Below are positions 17,855 to 25,515 of a stretch of 64,000 nt of DNA, piece by piece. This DNA is from Natrinema sp. SYSU A 869 (GTDB lineage: Archaea; Halobacteriota; Halobacteria; Halobacteriales; Natrialbaceae). The notes beneath the pieces were generated by a model. It was not told where the DNA came from and ran no database searches. It was given only the letters and a program-made list of their open reading frames with translations. The position numbers were made by a program, and so were the translations under genes. Location of the stretch: contig NZ_CP082249.1 in assembly GCF_019879105.1 (NCBI RefSeq), forward strand, positions 3,534,001 to 3,598,000, read 5' to 3'. Every line of letters starts with the position of its first letter. The stretch's first letter is position 1.

Positions 17855-18763
17855 GTGAGTATGGCCACCGACGATCACCCTGCGATGCAACTCGATACGA
17901 CGATTCGATCGCATAACTACTACCGGAACGCGGTCGAGAAACATTGGGATCCCCACGAGATAGACCTCGAGGCGGATCTCGAGGGGGTCGCAGAACTCCC
18001 CGATATGGCCTTTACGGGCCTCAAACAGTCGCTCGCGCTGTTCGGCGCGGGCGAAGAGTCAGTGACCGAGGATCTCGCGCCGCTGGCAGTCGTCCTCGAG
18101 GACATCGAGGACCAGCTGTTCATCACGACCCAGCTCTACGAAGAGTCGAAACACACCGACTTCTTCGATCGCTACTGGCGCGACGTGATCCACACTGAAG
18201 AGGAGCGACGCGGACAGGAACGCTCCTCTCCGACCGACGAGAAGTGGTTCAGCGAGCCCTATGACGAACTGTTTGAGCGCAACGAGCAGGCAATGGCACG
18301 GCTTCTCGAGGAGGACACGCCGGAAACTCGCGCGAAGGCTCACTGCCACTATCACCTGACGATCGAGGGGATTCTGGCCCAGACCGGCTACTACGGGCTC
18401 ACCCTCGCGTACGGAGAGAACGAACCCGACCTACCCGATCTGCCCGGGCTGGTCGAGGGGCTCAAACTGGTTCGCAGCGACGAGGGCCGTCACGTCGGCT
18501 TCGGGATGGCGAAACTCAAGGAACTCGTCAGCGATGGCGAGATCGACCCGGACCTCCTCCGCGAGACGGTCGACGAACTGGTGCCGCTCGTCCAGGAGAG
18601 CCTGGCCGGCGACGAGGGGGCCAGTTCCGAGGCCGGTCCCGGCCCGAGCCCCTCCGATCTGGCCGACTACGCGTACACGAAACACGAACAGCGAATGCAA
18701 CAGATCACTTCCGCGAGCGAGCAAATCCCGGACGTCGAAGAGCTAACCGAACTCGACGCCTGA
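17855..18763 (+). CDS. R2-like ligand-binding oxidase (R2lox)-like ferritin-fold protein
   Basis: A 302-residue di-metal carboxylate protein of the ribonucleotide reductase R2 superfamily. Numbered from the GTG at 17855, probable metal ligands are E67, E97 and H100 (EESKH), E171 (TIEGILA), and E210 and H213 (DEGRH). R2lox enzymes carry a Val-Tyr ether crosslink. Val70 lies three residues after E67 and Tyr166 five before E171, the spacings I recall for that pair. No large subunit (nrdA) is adjacent, which also argues for R2lox over RNR. The start is uncertain: GTG 17855, ATG 17861 or ATG 17885. A CATATATT box at 17843-17850 is close enough to favour the last. Confidence 0.75.
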   Translation: MSMATDDHPAMQLDTTIRSHNYYRNAVEKHWDPHEIDLEADLEGVAELPDMAFTGLKQSLALFGAGEESVTEDLAPLAVVLEDIEDQLFITTQLYEESKHTDFFDRYWRDVIHTEEERRGQERSSPTDEKWFSEPYDELFERNEQAMARLLEEDTPETRAKAHCHYHLTIEGILAQTGYYGLTLAYGENEPDLPDLPGLVEGLKLVRSDEGRHVGFGMAKLKELVSDGEIDPDLLRETVDELVPLVQESLAGDEGASSEAGPGPSPSDLADYAYTKHEQRMQQITSASEQIPDVEELTELDA

Positions 18764-18850
18764 ATCGCAAGCGTTCCGCGCCGACGATCCGTTCAGGACG
18801 GCGATGGCGGCCGGAGAAACGCCTTTGTCGTTCGCGTTCCATCGTCTCCC

Positions 18851-18985
18851 ATGGTCGTCCAGACAGAACGCGACGACACCATCTGGTATGAGTGTGAGAC
18901 CTGCGGACTCCTCTTCGACGAGCAGTCCGACGCAGCGGAGCACGAAAAGCGGTGTGACGGCTCCGATCCGACCTACATCCAGTAG
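18851..18985 (+). CDS. Small zinc-finger protein (44 residues)
   Basis: A short gene encoding 44 residues. The body is YECETCGLLF, then HEKRC, giving C-x2-C and H-x3-C, a classic single zinc finger. Many haloarchaea carry such tiny zinc proteins, and some affect biofilm or stress phenotypes. The start ATG at 18851 is the only one available. It lies 87 bases after the R2lox-like gene and is convergent with the next gene, which ends four bases away. Confidence 0.75.
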   Translation: MVVQTERDDTIWYECETCGLLFDEQSDAAEHEKRCDGSDPTYIQ

Positions 18986-18988
18986 CGG

Positions 18989-19234
18989 TCACTCGAGTCG
19001 GTCGCGGTGCTCGGCCGCGAGTTCGCGCGCCCCCTCGAGCGTGTGGGTCTCCGTCCAACGGACGCGGTCGCCGTCACCGTAGGCTAATACGCTCTTGAGT
19101 TCGTCTCGGAGGACACCGTGATCGACCGCCAGCACCGTCCCCGACCCGTCGCCGAGTTCGTAAACGCCGGGCCGGTCCGGCGCGGCAGCAACCGTCTCCC
19201 GCTCGAGGTCGCGCCAGGGTTTTTGCAGCGGCAT
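18989..19234 (-). CDS. Small conserved haloarchaeal protein with a GIY-YIG-like start
   Basis: An 81-residue protein. The segment APDRPGVYELGDGSGTVLAV resembles the first two strands of UvrC-type GIY-YIG domains (PGVY...). The rest lacks the catalytic Arg/Glu pattern, so nuclease activity is unlikely. The start codon overlaps the stop of the upstream gene by one base (TAATG), so both are in one operon with translational coupling. Confidence 0.6.
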   Translation of the reverse strand: MPLQKPWRDLERETVAAAPDRPGVYELGDGSGTVLAVDHGVLRDELKSVLAYGDGDRVRWTETHTLEGARELAAEHRDRLE

Positions 19235-19665
19235 TAGTCCGCGCTCTCGACGAGTTCGTAGGCGTGTTCGCTCATCTCGTCCTCGGCGAAGACGAACACC
19301 CGCCCGTCGACGACCGAGAGATCAGCTTCGACGCGGATCGAGTATGCCTCCGTGGCAACGGTGACGCCCGGGAACAGTTCTGCTTCGTCGTCTCGGTCGA
19401 GCATTACGCGACCGACGCCGGTCGTCTCGAGGATGTCATCGTGGGTGTTCCGGTCGTTGACGTAGGTCATGACGCCCTCGACGCCATCGGGGTCGGTGAC
19501 GAGGACGTGGACTTCCTTTCCTGGCGGGGTCGTCAGGGCCCCATCAACCGGTTCCGGTGGGCCGTGGTAGAACACTTCTCGGCCGTCGTGGTACTCGACG
19601 ACCACGCCACCGTCGACGAAATCGACGCCGATCGTGCTCGGGGCGACGTCGTTGCGTGCACTCAT
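19234..19665 (-). CDS. Conserved haloarchaeal protein of unknown function (DUF5796-like)
   Basis: A 143-residue acidic protein starting MSARNDVAPSTIGVDFVDGG at 19665; the frame continues upstream to 19890 without family-like sequence. It is mostly beta-strand (VVVEYHDGREVFYHGPPEPV, EVHVLVTDPDGVEGVMTYVN). I believe it belongs to the haloarchaeal DUF5796 group, from memory. It is first in a two-gene operon with the 81-residue gene, one-base overlap. Confidence 0.6.
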   Translation of the reverse strand: MSARNDVAPSTIGVDFVDGGVVVEYHDGREVFYHGPPEPVDGALTTPPGKEVHVLVTDPDGVEGVMTYVNDRNTHDDILETTGVGRVMLDRDDEAELFPGVTVATEAYSIRVEADLSVVDGRVFVFAEDEMSEHAYELVESAD

Positions 19666-19792
19666 TACTCCCTCGTTGGATCGGATCGGGGAAAAGCGGT
19701 GCGTTCCATGGGTCGTCCGCTCGAACCGGATTTGATATTTTCTATCCAGAGGTGTCGGAAGACATTTTCCTACTGCAGGAGATAACCTCCCT

Positions 19793-20320
19793 ATGCCGGG
19801 CTCAGCGTTTCTTTCCGGGGATCGACTCACACTCCGTCCGCTCGAACCGGACGACCACGCCTTTCTCTCCCGACACTGGAACGATCCCACCGTCCGTCAT
19901 GGAACCAACAAATACACGCCGATAACGGAGTCTGATATCGCGGACCTCCTCGCAGCCGATGACACGGTCTACTTCCTCCCCTGTCGAGACGGCGAACCGG
20001 TCGGACTGACGTGGCTGTTTCAGATCAGCGACGTCCATGGCAACGGGGAACTCGGCTACTGGATCGCCACCGACGAGACGGGACAGGGGTACGCGACCGA
20101 GGCCGCCCGACTGAGTCTCCGTCACGCATTTGACGAACGAAACCTCCGAAAAGTCACCGCCCGCGTCTTCGAGGACAACGACGCCTCGATGCGCGTCCTC
20201 GAGAAACTCGGCTTTCGCGAGGAGGGACGGCTCCGTGACCACTACTACGTCGACGGACGATCCGTAAACGCCGTTCTCTACGGGATGCTCGAGTCGGAGT
20301 TCCGAAACCGGACGGAATAG
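19793..20320 (+). CDS. GNAT family N-acetyltransferase (RimJ/RimL type)
   Basis: A 175-residue acetyl-CoA-dependent acyltransferase. The start GDRLTLRPLEPDDHAFL is the usual RimJ/RimL opening. The acetyl-CoA loop DETGQGYATEAA is the motif A variant. VFEDNDASMRVLEKLGFREEGRLRDHYY is the standard C-terminal signature. Substrate is not predictable from sequence; ribosomal-protein N-terminal acetylation, antibiotic and small-amine acetylation are all possible in this subgroup. Confidence 0.88.
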   Translation: MPGSAFLSGDRLTLRPLEPDDHAFLSRHWNDPTVRHGTNKYTPITESDIADLLAADDTVYFLPCRDGEPVGLTWLFQISDVHGNGELGYWIATDETGQGYATEAARLSLRHAFDERNLRKVTARVFEDNDASMRVLEKLGFREEGRLRDHYYVDGRSVNAVLYGMLESEFRNRTE

Positions 20321-20505
20321 CCGGATTGCAGTCGATTGTCGCGGATGTGAGACGAGTAGTCCGACTTCTACGGATCGTCAGCCGTAGGGACTAGTCGGTG
20401 CTCTACTTGGCGACTGGTTGGGCACCAAAGCAGACCGCTACCGACCGGTCGTCGCGTAGCCACGAGACCGTCAGCCGTAAGTACGCCCTCTGAGAGTGTC
20501 CGAGT

Positions 20506-21378
20506 ATGGATGGCCGTGCTGTCGCCCCCGCAGCCGGAACGGTACTCAACGCGCTCGCGACCGGCACCGGGTCGGCGTTCGCGATCGACCTCGAGACGAC
20601 GGCGACCGTCGAGCTCACCGAGGACGGCGACGTCGTCGGTGAGGTCGCCGGCCAGCCCGAGGCCGATACGACGCTCGTCGAACGCTGTGCCACGATGACG
20701 ATCAGTGAGTACGCCGAGCGGGCCGGATTGGACAAATCAACCGTCGGTGCTCGAGTCCACACCGAAAGCGAGGTGCCGATGGCCTCTGGGCTGAAGAGTT
20801 CCAGCGCCGCGGCCAACGCGACGGTGCTCGCAACGCTCGACGCGCTCGAGGTCGCCGATGCGGTCGAACGAATCGAGGCCTGCCGGCTCGGCGTCCGGGC
20901 CGCTCGCGACGCCGGTGTGACGGTGACCGGCGCGTTCGACGACGCCAGCGCGAGCATGCTCGGCGGCGTGACGGTGACCGACAACACGGCCGACGCGCTA
21001 CTCGCTCGCGAGGAGGTCGACTGGGACGCGCTAGTCTACACGCCACCAGAACAGTCCTACAGCGCCGACGCGGACGTTTCGGCCTGCGAGCGCGTCGCCC
21101 CGATGGCCCGACTCGTCGAGGAACTCGCGCTTGACGGCCGCTACGGCGAGGCCATGACTGTCAACGGCTTCGCCTTCTGTGGTGCGCTCGAATTCTCGAC
21201 GGGACCGATGATCGACGCCTTGCCCGATGTCACCGGCGTTTCGCTTTCGGGCACCGGCCCGAGCTACGTTGCCGTCGGGGAACGGGACACGCTCGAGGCA
21301 GTCAACGAGCGATGGGACGAGCGGGACGGAACGACACGATTACTGCAAACGCGAACGGACGGGACACAACGGATATGA
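20506..21378 (+). CDS. aroK: Archaeal (GHMP-type) shikimate kinase
   Basis: A 290-residue GHMP-superfamily kinase that phosphorylates shikimate in aromatic amino acid synthesis. Archaea use this unrelated form in place of bacterial AroK. The ATP-binding motif VPMASGLKSSSAAANA lies at about residues 90-105. The opening AVAPAAGTVLNALATGTGSAFAID and the late GVSLSGTGPSYVAV motif match the family. Its TGA overlaps the ATG of the chorismate mutase gene by four bases (ATGA), so the two shikimate-pathway genes are coupled. Confidence 0.93.
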   Translation: MDGRAVAPAAGTVLNALATGTGSAFAIDLETTATVELTEDGDVVGEVAGQPEADTTLVERCATMTISEYAERAGLDKSTVGARVHTESEVPMASGLKSSSAAANATVLATLDALEVADAVERIEACRLGVRAARDAGVTVTGAFDDASASMLGGVTVTDNTADALLAREEVDWDALVYTPPEQSYSADADVSACERVAPMARLVEELALDGRYGEAMTVNGFAFCGALEFSTGPMIDALPDVTGVSLSGTGPSYVAVGERDTLEAVNERWDERDGTTRLLQTRTDGTQRI

Positions 21379-21710
21379 CTCGAGAGCCAACTGACGGAGC
21401 GACGGACGACGGAATCGACGCGGAGAATCGCACGCCCGAGGAGATGGACCTCGACGAACTGCGCGAGGAGATTCGGACGATCGACCAAGAGCTCGTCGAA
21501 CTGATCGCCCAGCGGACCTACGTCGCGGACACGATCGCGGCAGTCAAAGACGAACGAGGGCTGCCAACGACCGACGAGAAACAGGAACAGCAGGTCATGG
21601 AGCGAGCGGGCAACAACGCCGAACAGTTCGACGTCGACGCGAACCTCGTCAAGGCGATCTTTCGGCTACTGATCGAACTGAACAAAGTAGAGCAGCGTGA
21701 GAGTCGGTAG
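21375..21710 (+). CDS. Chorismate mutase (AroQ class)
   Basis: A 111-residue helical protein that converts chorismate to prephenate for Phe/Tyr synthesis. The core is LDELREEIRTIDQELVELIAQRTYVADTIAAVK, then KQEQQVMERAG and LVKAIFRLLIELNKVEQRESR. The AroQ-type Arg and Lys residues of helix 1 are present. A 25-residue acidic N-terminal extension precedes the domain. The ATG at 21375 overlaps the shikimate kinase stop. The last ~33 bases of this gene reappear as degenerate copies at 22633, 23344 and 25516, marking the left boundary of an accessory island. Confidence 0.93.
   Translation: MTREPTDGATDDGIDAENRTPEEMDLDELREEIRTIDQELVELIAQRTYVADTIAAVKDERGLPTTDEKQEQQVMERAGNNAEQFDVDANLVKAIFRLLIELNKVEQRESR
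21678..21710 (+). repeat. 3'-end repeat, native copy (A) within the chorismate mutase gene
   Basis: The last 33 bases of the gene, encoding LNKVEQRESR and the stop. Copies C (23344-23376), B (22633-22664) and D (25516-25548) resemble it. Copy C matches at 29 of 33 positions, with most differences at synonymous sites. Confidence 0.7.
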
Positions 21711-21902
21711 GGATACGGGCGGCTGTTACAGAGCTTCTAGCTGCGTATTAGTGAGGTAGGGTCGATTCTCGACGCCACCATACGAAGTTTCAGACTTGAT
21801 GAGCAGCCGGAAGATTCGACGCGAGTCTGTTGCCCACGCGGCCACGACAACCACTACAAGTACCACGCTTCGTTCAGCTGTGACTATATCCTCCGTCCGG
21901 AG

Positions 21903-22289
21903 TCATTCCTCGTCGGTCGGCTCGAGTGGGACTCGTTCTACCTCGATATCTTCGTAGTCCTTCTCAGAGGAGAGTACGTTCATCCCTCGCGTTTCCGCAG
22001 TCGCCGCGTGGAAGGCGTCGAACGGCGTCATTCCCTCGTCGTAGTAGTTGACACCTTTCAGAACTACCTGTTTCTCTTCCTCGTTCCGCACAGGGACGAG
22101 TTCGAGTAGGTTCGCCACCAGCGGGACGTAGTCGAACTCGTAGCGTTCTCGGGCGAGGAGGAGTTCGAGATACGAGAACGGTGACGTTTCGACGTCGTAC
22201 TCGCCGAGGGCGTCCTCAGCGGAGCCCTGCAACCAATCAGTGTCTTTGGCGAGTGCGAGCAGGAAATCCGTCTTGACGTACACCGTCAT
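21903..22289 (-). CDS. vapC: PIN-domain toxin of a VapBC-type pair
   Basis: A 128-residue PIN-domain ribonuclease. Acidic residues sit where the PIN active site expects them: D8 (VKTDFLLAL), E42 (SYLELLLA), D91 (TPFDAFHAA) and D111 or D114 near the end. PIN toxins of this kind cleave RNA and are held in check by the cognate antitoxin encoded just upstream. Its ATG forms an ATGA with what appears to be the original antitoxin stop, but the antitoxin frame as read now runs 53 bases into this gene. Part of the island between repeats A and B. Confidence 0.88.
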   Translation of the reverse strand: MTVYVKTDFLLALAKDTDWLQGSAEDALGEYDVETSPFSYLELLLARERYEFDYVPLVANLLELVPVRNEEEKQVVLKGVNYYDEGMTPFDAFHAATAETRGMNVLSSEKDYEDIEVERVPLEPTDEE

Positions 22290-22530
22290 CTGTCGCCGCC
22301 GGCTTCCTCAGCCTCGTCTTCGCCTCCGCCTCGATGTCCTCTCGAATTTCCTCGACTGATGCATCATGAAGTTCGCCTGCCGCCTCGCGGACAGCTGCAA
22401 GTGGATCGTCCGCGACCGGAATCAACTCGATTCTGTCCTCGTACATAACGATGTGATACTTCTGGCCGTACTTCTCGCGCACCTCTTTTGGGATGTACAG
22501 CCGTCCCTGCCCGTCCGTCTCTGCTGACAT
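22237..22530 (-). CDS. vapB: AbrB/SpoVT-type antitoxin of the VapBC-type pair, apparent frameshift near the C-terminus
   Basis: A 97-residue protein with an N-terminal AbrB swapped-hairpin DNA-binding domain (ETDGQGRLYIPKEVREKYG, then VMYEDRIELIPV) and a C-terminal toxin-binding region (EEIREDIEAEA). The reading frame then gives KTRLRKPAATDDGVRQDGF, very basic and unlike the rest. In the next frame the same DNA reads EDEAEEAGGDR followed by a TGA that overlaps the toxin ATG as ATGA, the usual arrangement. A one-base deletion near 22322 in the minus-strand gene would explain this. The ATG at 22530 follows a poorly coding stretch and starts MSAETDGQG. Confidence 0.82.
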   Translation of the reverse strand: MSAETDGQGRLYIPKEVREKYGQKYHIVMYEDRIELIPVADDPLAAVREAAGELHDASVEEIREDIEAEAKTRLRKPAATDDGVRQDGFPARTRQRH

Positions 22531-22852
22531 GGATGGGACTATGTTACCACAGAAAAAGAATCTTACCACTATCGAGTGGTTGATGGTTTTCATCAAAACA
22601 GTTCAGTAGTGTGTATGGTGGCTTTCATCTATTTGAATGAGGTTGAGCAGCGAGAGATAGGTAGTCGAAAACAGGCGTTTTAGGCTGTATCCGGGCCGCA
22701 TAGATTTGAGATTCTCTTCCGTTAGCTGTCTTCGTGATTCCCGGTCGATGAACCACGTTACAGCCCTCCGATCTTCACGAAAGCCTATTTCACCACCACC
22801 CCATCTAGATACTGGTCAGCGGGTGGTTCTCAGCCACGCTAGACCAGTAACC
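22531..22852. other. Island spacer containing repeat copy B
   Basis: About 320 bases with the vapB promoter region, repeat copy B at 22633-22664, and the leader of the VOC gene. The open frame running in from 22706 has no family-like sequence before the ATG at 22853. Confidence 0.5.
22633..22664 (+). repeat. Chorismate mutase 3'-end repeat, copy B
   Basis: TTGAATGAGGTTGAGCAGCG and the following AGAGATAGGTAG resemble the chorismate mutase 3' end (LNEVEQRE in the same frame). A 16-base core, GTTGAGCAGCGAGAGA, is identical to copy C. Similarity to copy C continues about 25 bases further (GAAAACAGGCGTTTTA against CAAAATCAGCGTTTAT). Confidence 0.65.
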
Positions 22853-23275
22853 ATGGAACCACGCATTACCGTCATCACGTTGGGAGTCAGTGACTTAGAA
22901 AAATCCCTCACCTTTTACCGTGATGGCTTAGGTTGGCCAACGGAGGGAATCGTCGGAACGGAGTTTGAGGGTGGAGCAGTCGCCTTCTTCTCTCTGAGTA
23001 ACGGCTTGCAACTTGCACTCTACCCTAAACATCAAATCGCGGAAGACGCAAACGTCGACGAAACTGCGTTGAGTCCTGCGAAGTTCACTATCGGCCACAA
23101 CGTCGCGTCGAAAGAAGAAGTCGATGACGTAATGCAGACGGCGGAAGAAGCCGGTGCGAAGATTACCGACTCGCCTCGTGACCGCGAATGGGGTGGATAT
23201 TCAGGCCACTTCCAAGACCCGGACGATCACCTGTGGGAAGTAGTTTGGAATCCGCAGTTCGAAATCGAAGAGTAA
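22853..23275 (+). CDS. VOC (glyoxalase/bleomycin resistance) family protein
   Basis: A 140-residue vicinal-oxygen-chelate protein. Two beta-alpha-beta-beta-beta modules are visible: ITVITLGVSDLEKSLTFYRDGLGW, and the C-terminal GYSGHFQDPDDHLWEVVWNP. Metal-binding positions of the family (a His in the opening strand, Glu in WEVVWNP) are only partly present: the opening strand has no His. Substrate is unknown; subgroup members are often annotated as lactoylglutathione lyase-like. The start ATG at 22853 begins the conserved strand. The gene is bracketed by repeat copies B and C, suggesting it arrived as a separate insertion. Confidence 0.85.
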   Translation: MEPRITVITLGVSDLEKSLTFYRDGLGWPTEGIVGTEFEGGAVAFFSLSNGLQLALYPKHQIAEDANVDETALSPAKFTIGHNVASKEEVDDVMQTAEEAGAKITDSPRDREWGGYSGHFQDPDDHLWEVVWNPQFEIEE

Positions 23276-23343
23276 TATTCCCTCCGCCGACTTTTCCTCC
23301 GAAAGCGGCAAAGTAGACGAAATCTGTAACGTCAGTTTGAGAC

Positions 23344-23376
23344 CTGAACAAGGTTGAGCAGCGAGAGAATCGGTAG
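23344..23376 (+). repeat. Chorismate mutase 3'-end repeat, copy C
   Basis: These 33 bases read LNKVEQRENR-stop in frame and match the native gene end at 29 of 33 positions. That is the pattern left when an element integrates at a gene 3' end and carries a replacement end from another genome. Confidence 0.7.
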
Positions 23377-23504
23377 ACAAAATCAGCGTTTATAGACACC
23401 GTCTTGGGTAATTAGTGTCGGACAATCTTCCAACTGCTGTTCAGTTAGTTTGTCGCTGAATTAGCCGTTGGAACCGGAAGCGTCCGGTGTAACAAACACA
23501 TGAG

Positions 23505-23786
23505 TCAGTCTAGTCCGAGACTCAGTTTCAACGCTTCGTCCACCGCTTCCATCGTTTCTGCGCCGAGACTTCCAATTACTGAATGAATCCGCTTTTCGAT
23601 TGACACGACACGAATCTGGTCGAGACGAATGGACGAATCCTTCTCGAAGGGTGACTCCGCCGCTTCAACAAGCACCTCGAACGGAAAACCTCGATACGTT
23701 CCTGTTGCAGGTGCGACGATGGTCGTACTAGAATTCTCGTTTCCAATGTCGTTCTGTACGATCACCGCGGGTCGAGACTTCTTCAT
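23505..23786 (-). pseudogene. MazF/PemK-like toxin fragment, N-terminus lost at an IS insertion
   Basis: The frame contains the MazF/PemK core KKSRPAVIVQNDIGN, TTIVAPATGTYRGFPFEV, and a C-terminal helix SLGAETMEAVDEALKLSLGLD. The usual first strand (a GDIV-type motif with its catalytic-site neighbours) is missing. Upstream codons instead run into the hairpin end of the TnpB element at 23805-23825. The cognate antitoxin lies on the other side of the element at 25185-25436 on the same strand. So an antitoxin-toxin pair was split. The remnant could still be translated from the ATG at 23786 but would lack part of the toxin fold. Confidence 0.75.
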
Positions 23787-23925
23787 CGGCGGTCGAGGCG
23801 GATACCCCGAGGCTTGACTTCGGGGAGGAAGCCGACACTGGGGGAGCAAACCACGTTTACCAGCACGACCAACTCCCCCCATCCAAATCAGCATAATTAA
23901 ACAGTTCTACCACTTCTAATGAAGT

Positions 23926-25149
23926 ATGGCAGAGGTGGTTAGGAACATCCAAGTCAAACTCAACATCCCCGAGTCACGACACTCGGATGTTGACCAGACA
24001 TTCAAGGAGTTCCGCCAAGCCGCCCAACACGTCGCAGACCACGGATGGAACGACAATCCTGACTACCTCATCAAAGCCAAGAACAAACTCCACAAAGCCA
24101 CATATACCGAAGTCCGCAAGACAACCAACATTCAATCCAGCCTCGTTCAATCCGCAAGAAACCTCGCAGCCAACGCCCTGTCGAACTGCAAGGACTTGCT
24201 CGATGACGACAAGAACACGAGCAAACCCGAATTTCGGGGAAGCGTCATCGTGTACAATGGACGCACCATCACGTACAATAATGGCCATGTGACACTCGCC
24301 ACGGTAGGCGACCGCGTGAAAGCCGAATACGTCCTCCCACACGAGGACAAAGGCACACCGTTTGAGGAATACTGGCACGAGGACGAGTGGGAGAAAAAAG
24401 AGGCCACGCTCCACGAGCGAGACGGAGAATACTACCTCCACGTTGCTGTTGAGAAAATAGTTGATCCTGTTTCTACTGATGAACAGACTGAGAACGGAGT
24501 GGTTCTCGGCGTAGACCTCAACGTGGACGGCTACCTCGCCGTTACCAGCACCGGATCGTTCCTCGGGAACGCGGACGAACTCAACCACAAGCGCGGCGAG
24601 TACGAACGCCGCCGTGGACACCTCCAACAGACGGGTACTCGCTCAGCACATCTCACCATTCAAAGTATCGGTGACAGGTTTTCCGGGTGGAGTCGTCACC
24701 GCTTGCACGACGTGTCGAACGGTATCGTTCGAGAAGCCGTTGAAAACGGTTGTACGCACATTGCGTTCGAGCGGTTGACGTGGATTTGGACGCGCATCTC
24801 GAACGCCTTGAAATTCCAGCAGTGGGCGTTCCGAGAAATCCAACGCCAAGTCGAATACAAGGCCGAGGAACACGGTATCGAAGTCGAAACCGTCGCTCCA
24901 CAGTACACGTCTCAGCGATGTAGTCACGGCGAGTGTGGGTTCACACACGAGGACAACCGTGATGGTGACGAGTTCGAGTGCTTGGACTGCGGGAAAGAAC
25001 TGCACGCGGATTATAACGCTGCTCAGAACGTAGCGTGGCGTCTTGTCCAGAACTGGCTCAAGTCTGGTTCTGGACGGGCTACCAGTCAACTAGCCCTCAA
25101 GTCAGGAACCGTGAACGCGAATGGCGATTTCAACGTCTTCGCTGTCTAG
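23926..25149 (+). CDS. tnpB: TnpB RNA-guided nuclease of IS200/IS605 element
   Basis: A 407-residue TnpB. The RuvC-like triad appears intact: D197 (GVDLNVDGY), E282 (IAFERL) and D362 (HADYNAAQNVA). The zinc finger has C332, C337, C352 and C355 (SQRCSHGECGF, ECLDCGKE). TnpB proteins are the ancestors of Cas12. They cut DNA guided by an omega RNA made from the 3' part of the gene and the right end of the element. The N-terminal part (VRNIQVKLNIPESRHSDVD) matches haloarchaeal members. The gene is full length with no lesion. The DNA just outside the right end would supply the guide, here the coding DNA of the neighbouring antitoxin gene. Confidence 0.93.
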   Translation: MAEVVRNIQVKLNIPESRHSDVDQTFKEFRQAAQHVADHGWNDNPDYLIKAKNKLHKATYTEVRKTTNIQSSLVQSARNLAANALSNCKDLLDDDKNTSKPEFRGSVIVYNGRTITYNNGHVTLATVGDRVKAEYVLPHEDKGTPFEEYWHEDEWEKKEATLHERDGEYYLHVAVEKIVDPVSTDEQTENGVVLGVDLNVDGYLAVTSTGSFLGNADELNHKRGEYERRRGHLQQTGTRSAHLTIQSIGDRFSGWSRHRLHDVSNGIVREAVENGCTHIAFERLTWIWTRISNALKFQQWAFREIQRQVEYKAEEHGIEVETVAPQYTSQRCSHGECGFTHEDNRDGDEFECLDCGKELHADYNAAQNVAWRLVQNWLKSGSGRATSQLALKSGTVNANGDFNVFAV

Positions 25150-25175
25150 CGGCAGAGCGAGAGTTCACTGACAAG

Positions 25176-25196
25176 CCCCGACCCTTAAGGTCGGGG
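25176..25196 (+). ncRNA. Right-end hairpin and probable omega RNA 3' end
   Basis: CCCCGACC and GGTCGGGG form a perfect 8-base stem around CTTAA, 26 bases after the tnpB stop. TnpB omega RNAs normally overlap the 3' end of tnpB and finish in such a right-end structure, directly followed by the guide. The transcript itself is inferred. Confidence 0.55.
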
Positions 25197-25436
25197 TTGT
25201 TGACCTAGTCCGCTCCACGCCTCGTCCGACACTTCAGCCCATTCTTCCGCCAGCGATTCCGAATTCTCTGAAGCCTCGCGGTACGCGGCGGCTAGTTCGT
25301 CCTCGTCGGGATGGTCGGATTCCACCTCGACGACGGCGACGGTTACACGCTTGTTCGCGTACTCCGTCCCGAGATAGATTCGACCTCGGTCGTCGGTCTC
25401 ATTGGTTCGTAGGTCCTTGGCATCTACTTTCGTCAT
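25185..25436 (-). CDS. AbrB-like antitoxin, C-terminus altered by the IS right end
   Basis: An 83-residue protein. The N-terminal part (TNETDDRGRIYLGTEYANKRVTVAVVEV) is an AbrB-like swapped-hairpin domain. The middle is an acidic helix that would bind a toxin (ELAAAYREASENSESLAEEWAEVSDEAW). The last residues, GQQPRP, are encoded by the right-end hairpin of the TnpB element, so the native end was replaced. Its toxin partner lies 1.4 kb away on the same strand beyond the element. Much of the antitoxin is intact and may still work, but it is now uncoupled from the toxin. Confidence 0.68.
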   Translation of the reverse strand: MTKVDAKDLRTNETDDRGRIYLGTEYANKRVTVAVVEVESDHPDEDELAAAYREASENSESLAEEWAEVSDEAWSGLGQQPRP

Positions 25437-25515
25437 GTTACCGACTAAAGCCTACTGTCGAATGAGTGTTACCCACTATTACCCACAGCGATCTATACCG
25501 CTCGTATTGACAGAC

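Larger units (their letters stand above)
23805..25203 (+). mobile_element. IS200/IS605-family (IS1341-type, TnpB-only) element
   Basis: An element with tnpB but no tnpA. Its left part has an imperfect hairpin at 23805-23825 (CCCCGA and TCGGGG arms). The right end has a perfect 8-base-stem hairpin at 25176-25196. Exact ends are estimated from these hairpins and from where the flanking toxin and antitoxin reading is broken. Lacking TnpA, it would depend on another element for transposition. Confidence 0.8.
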
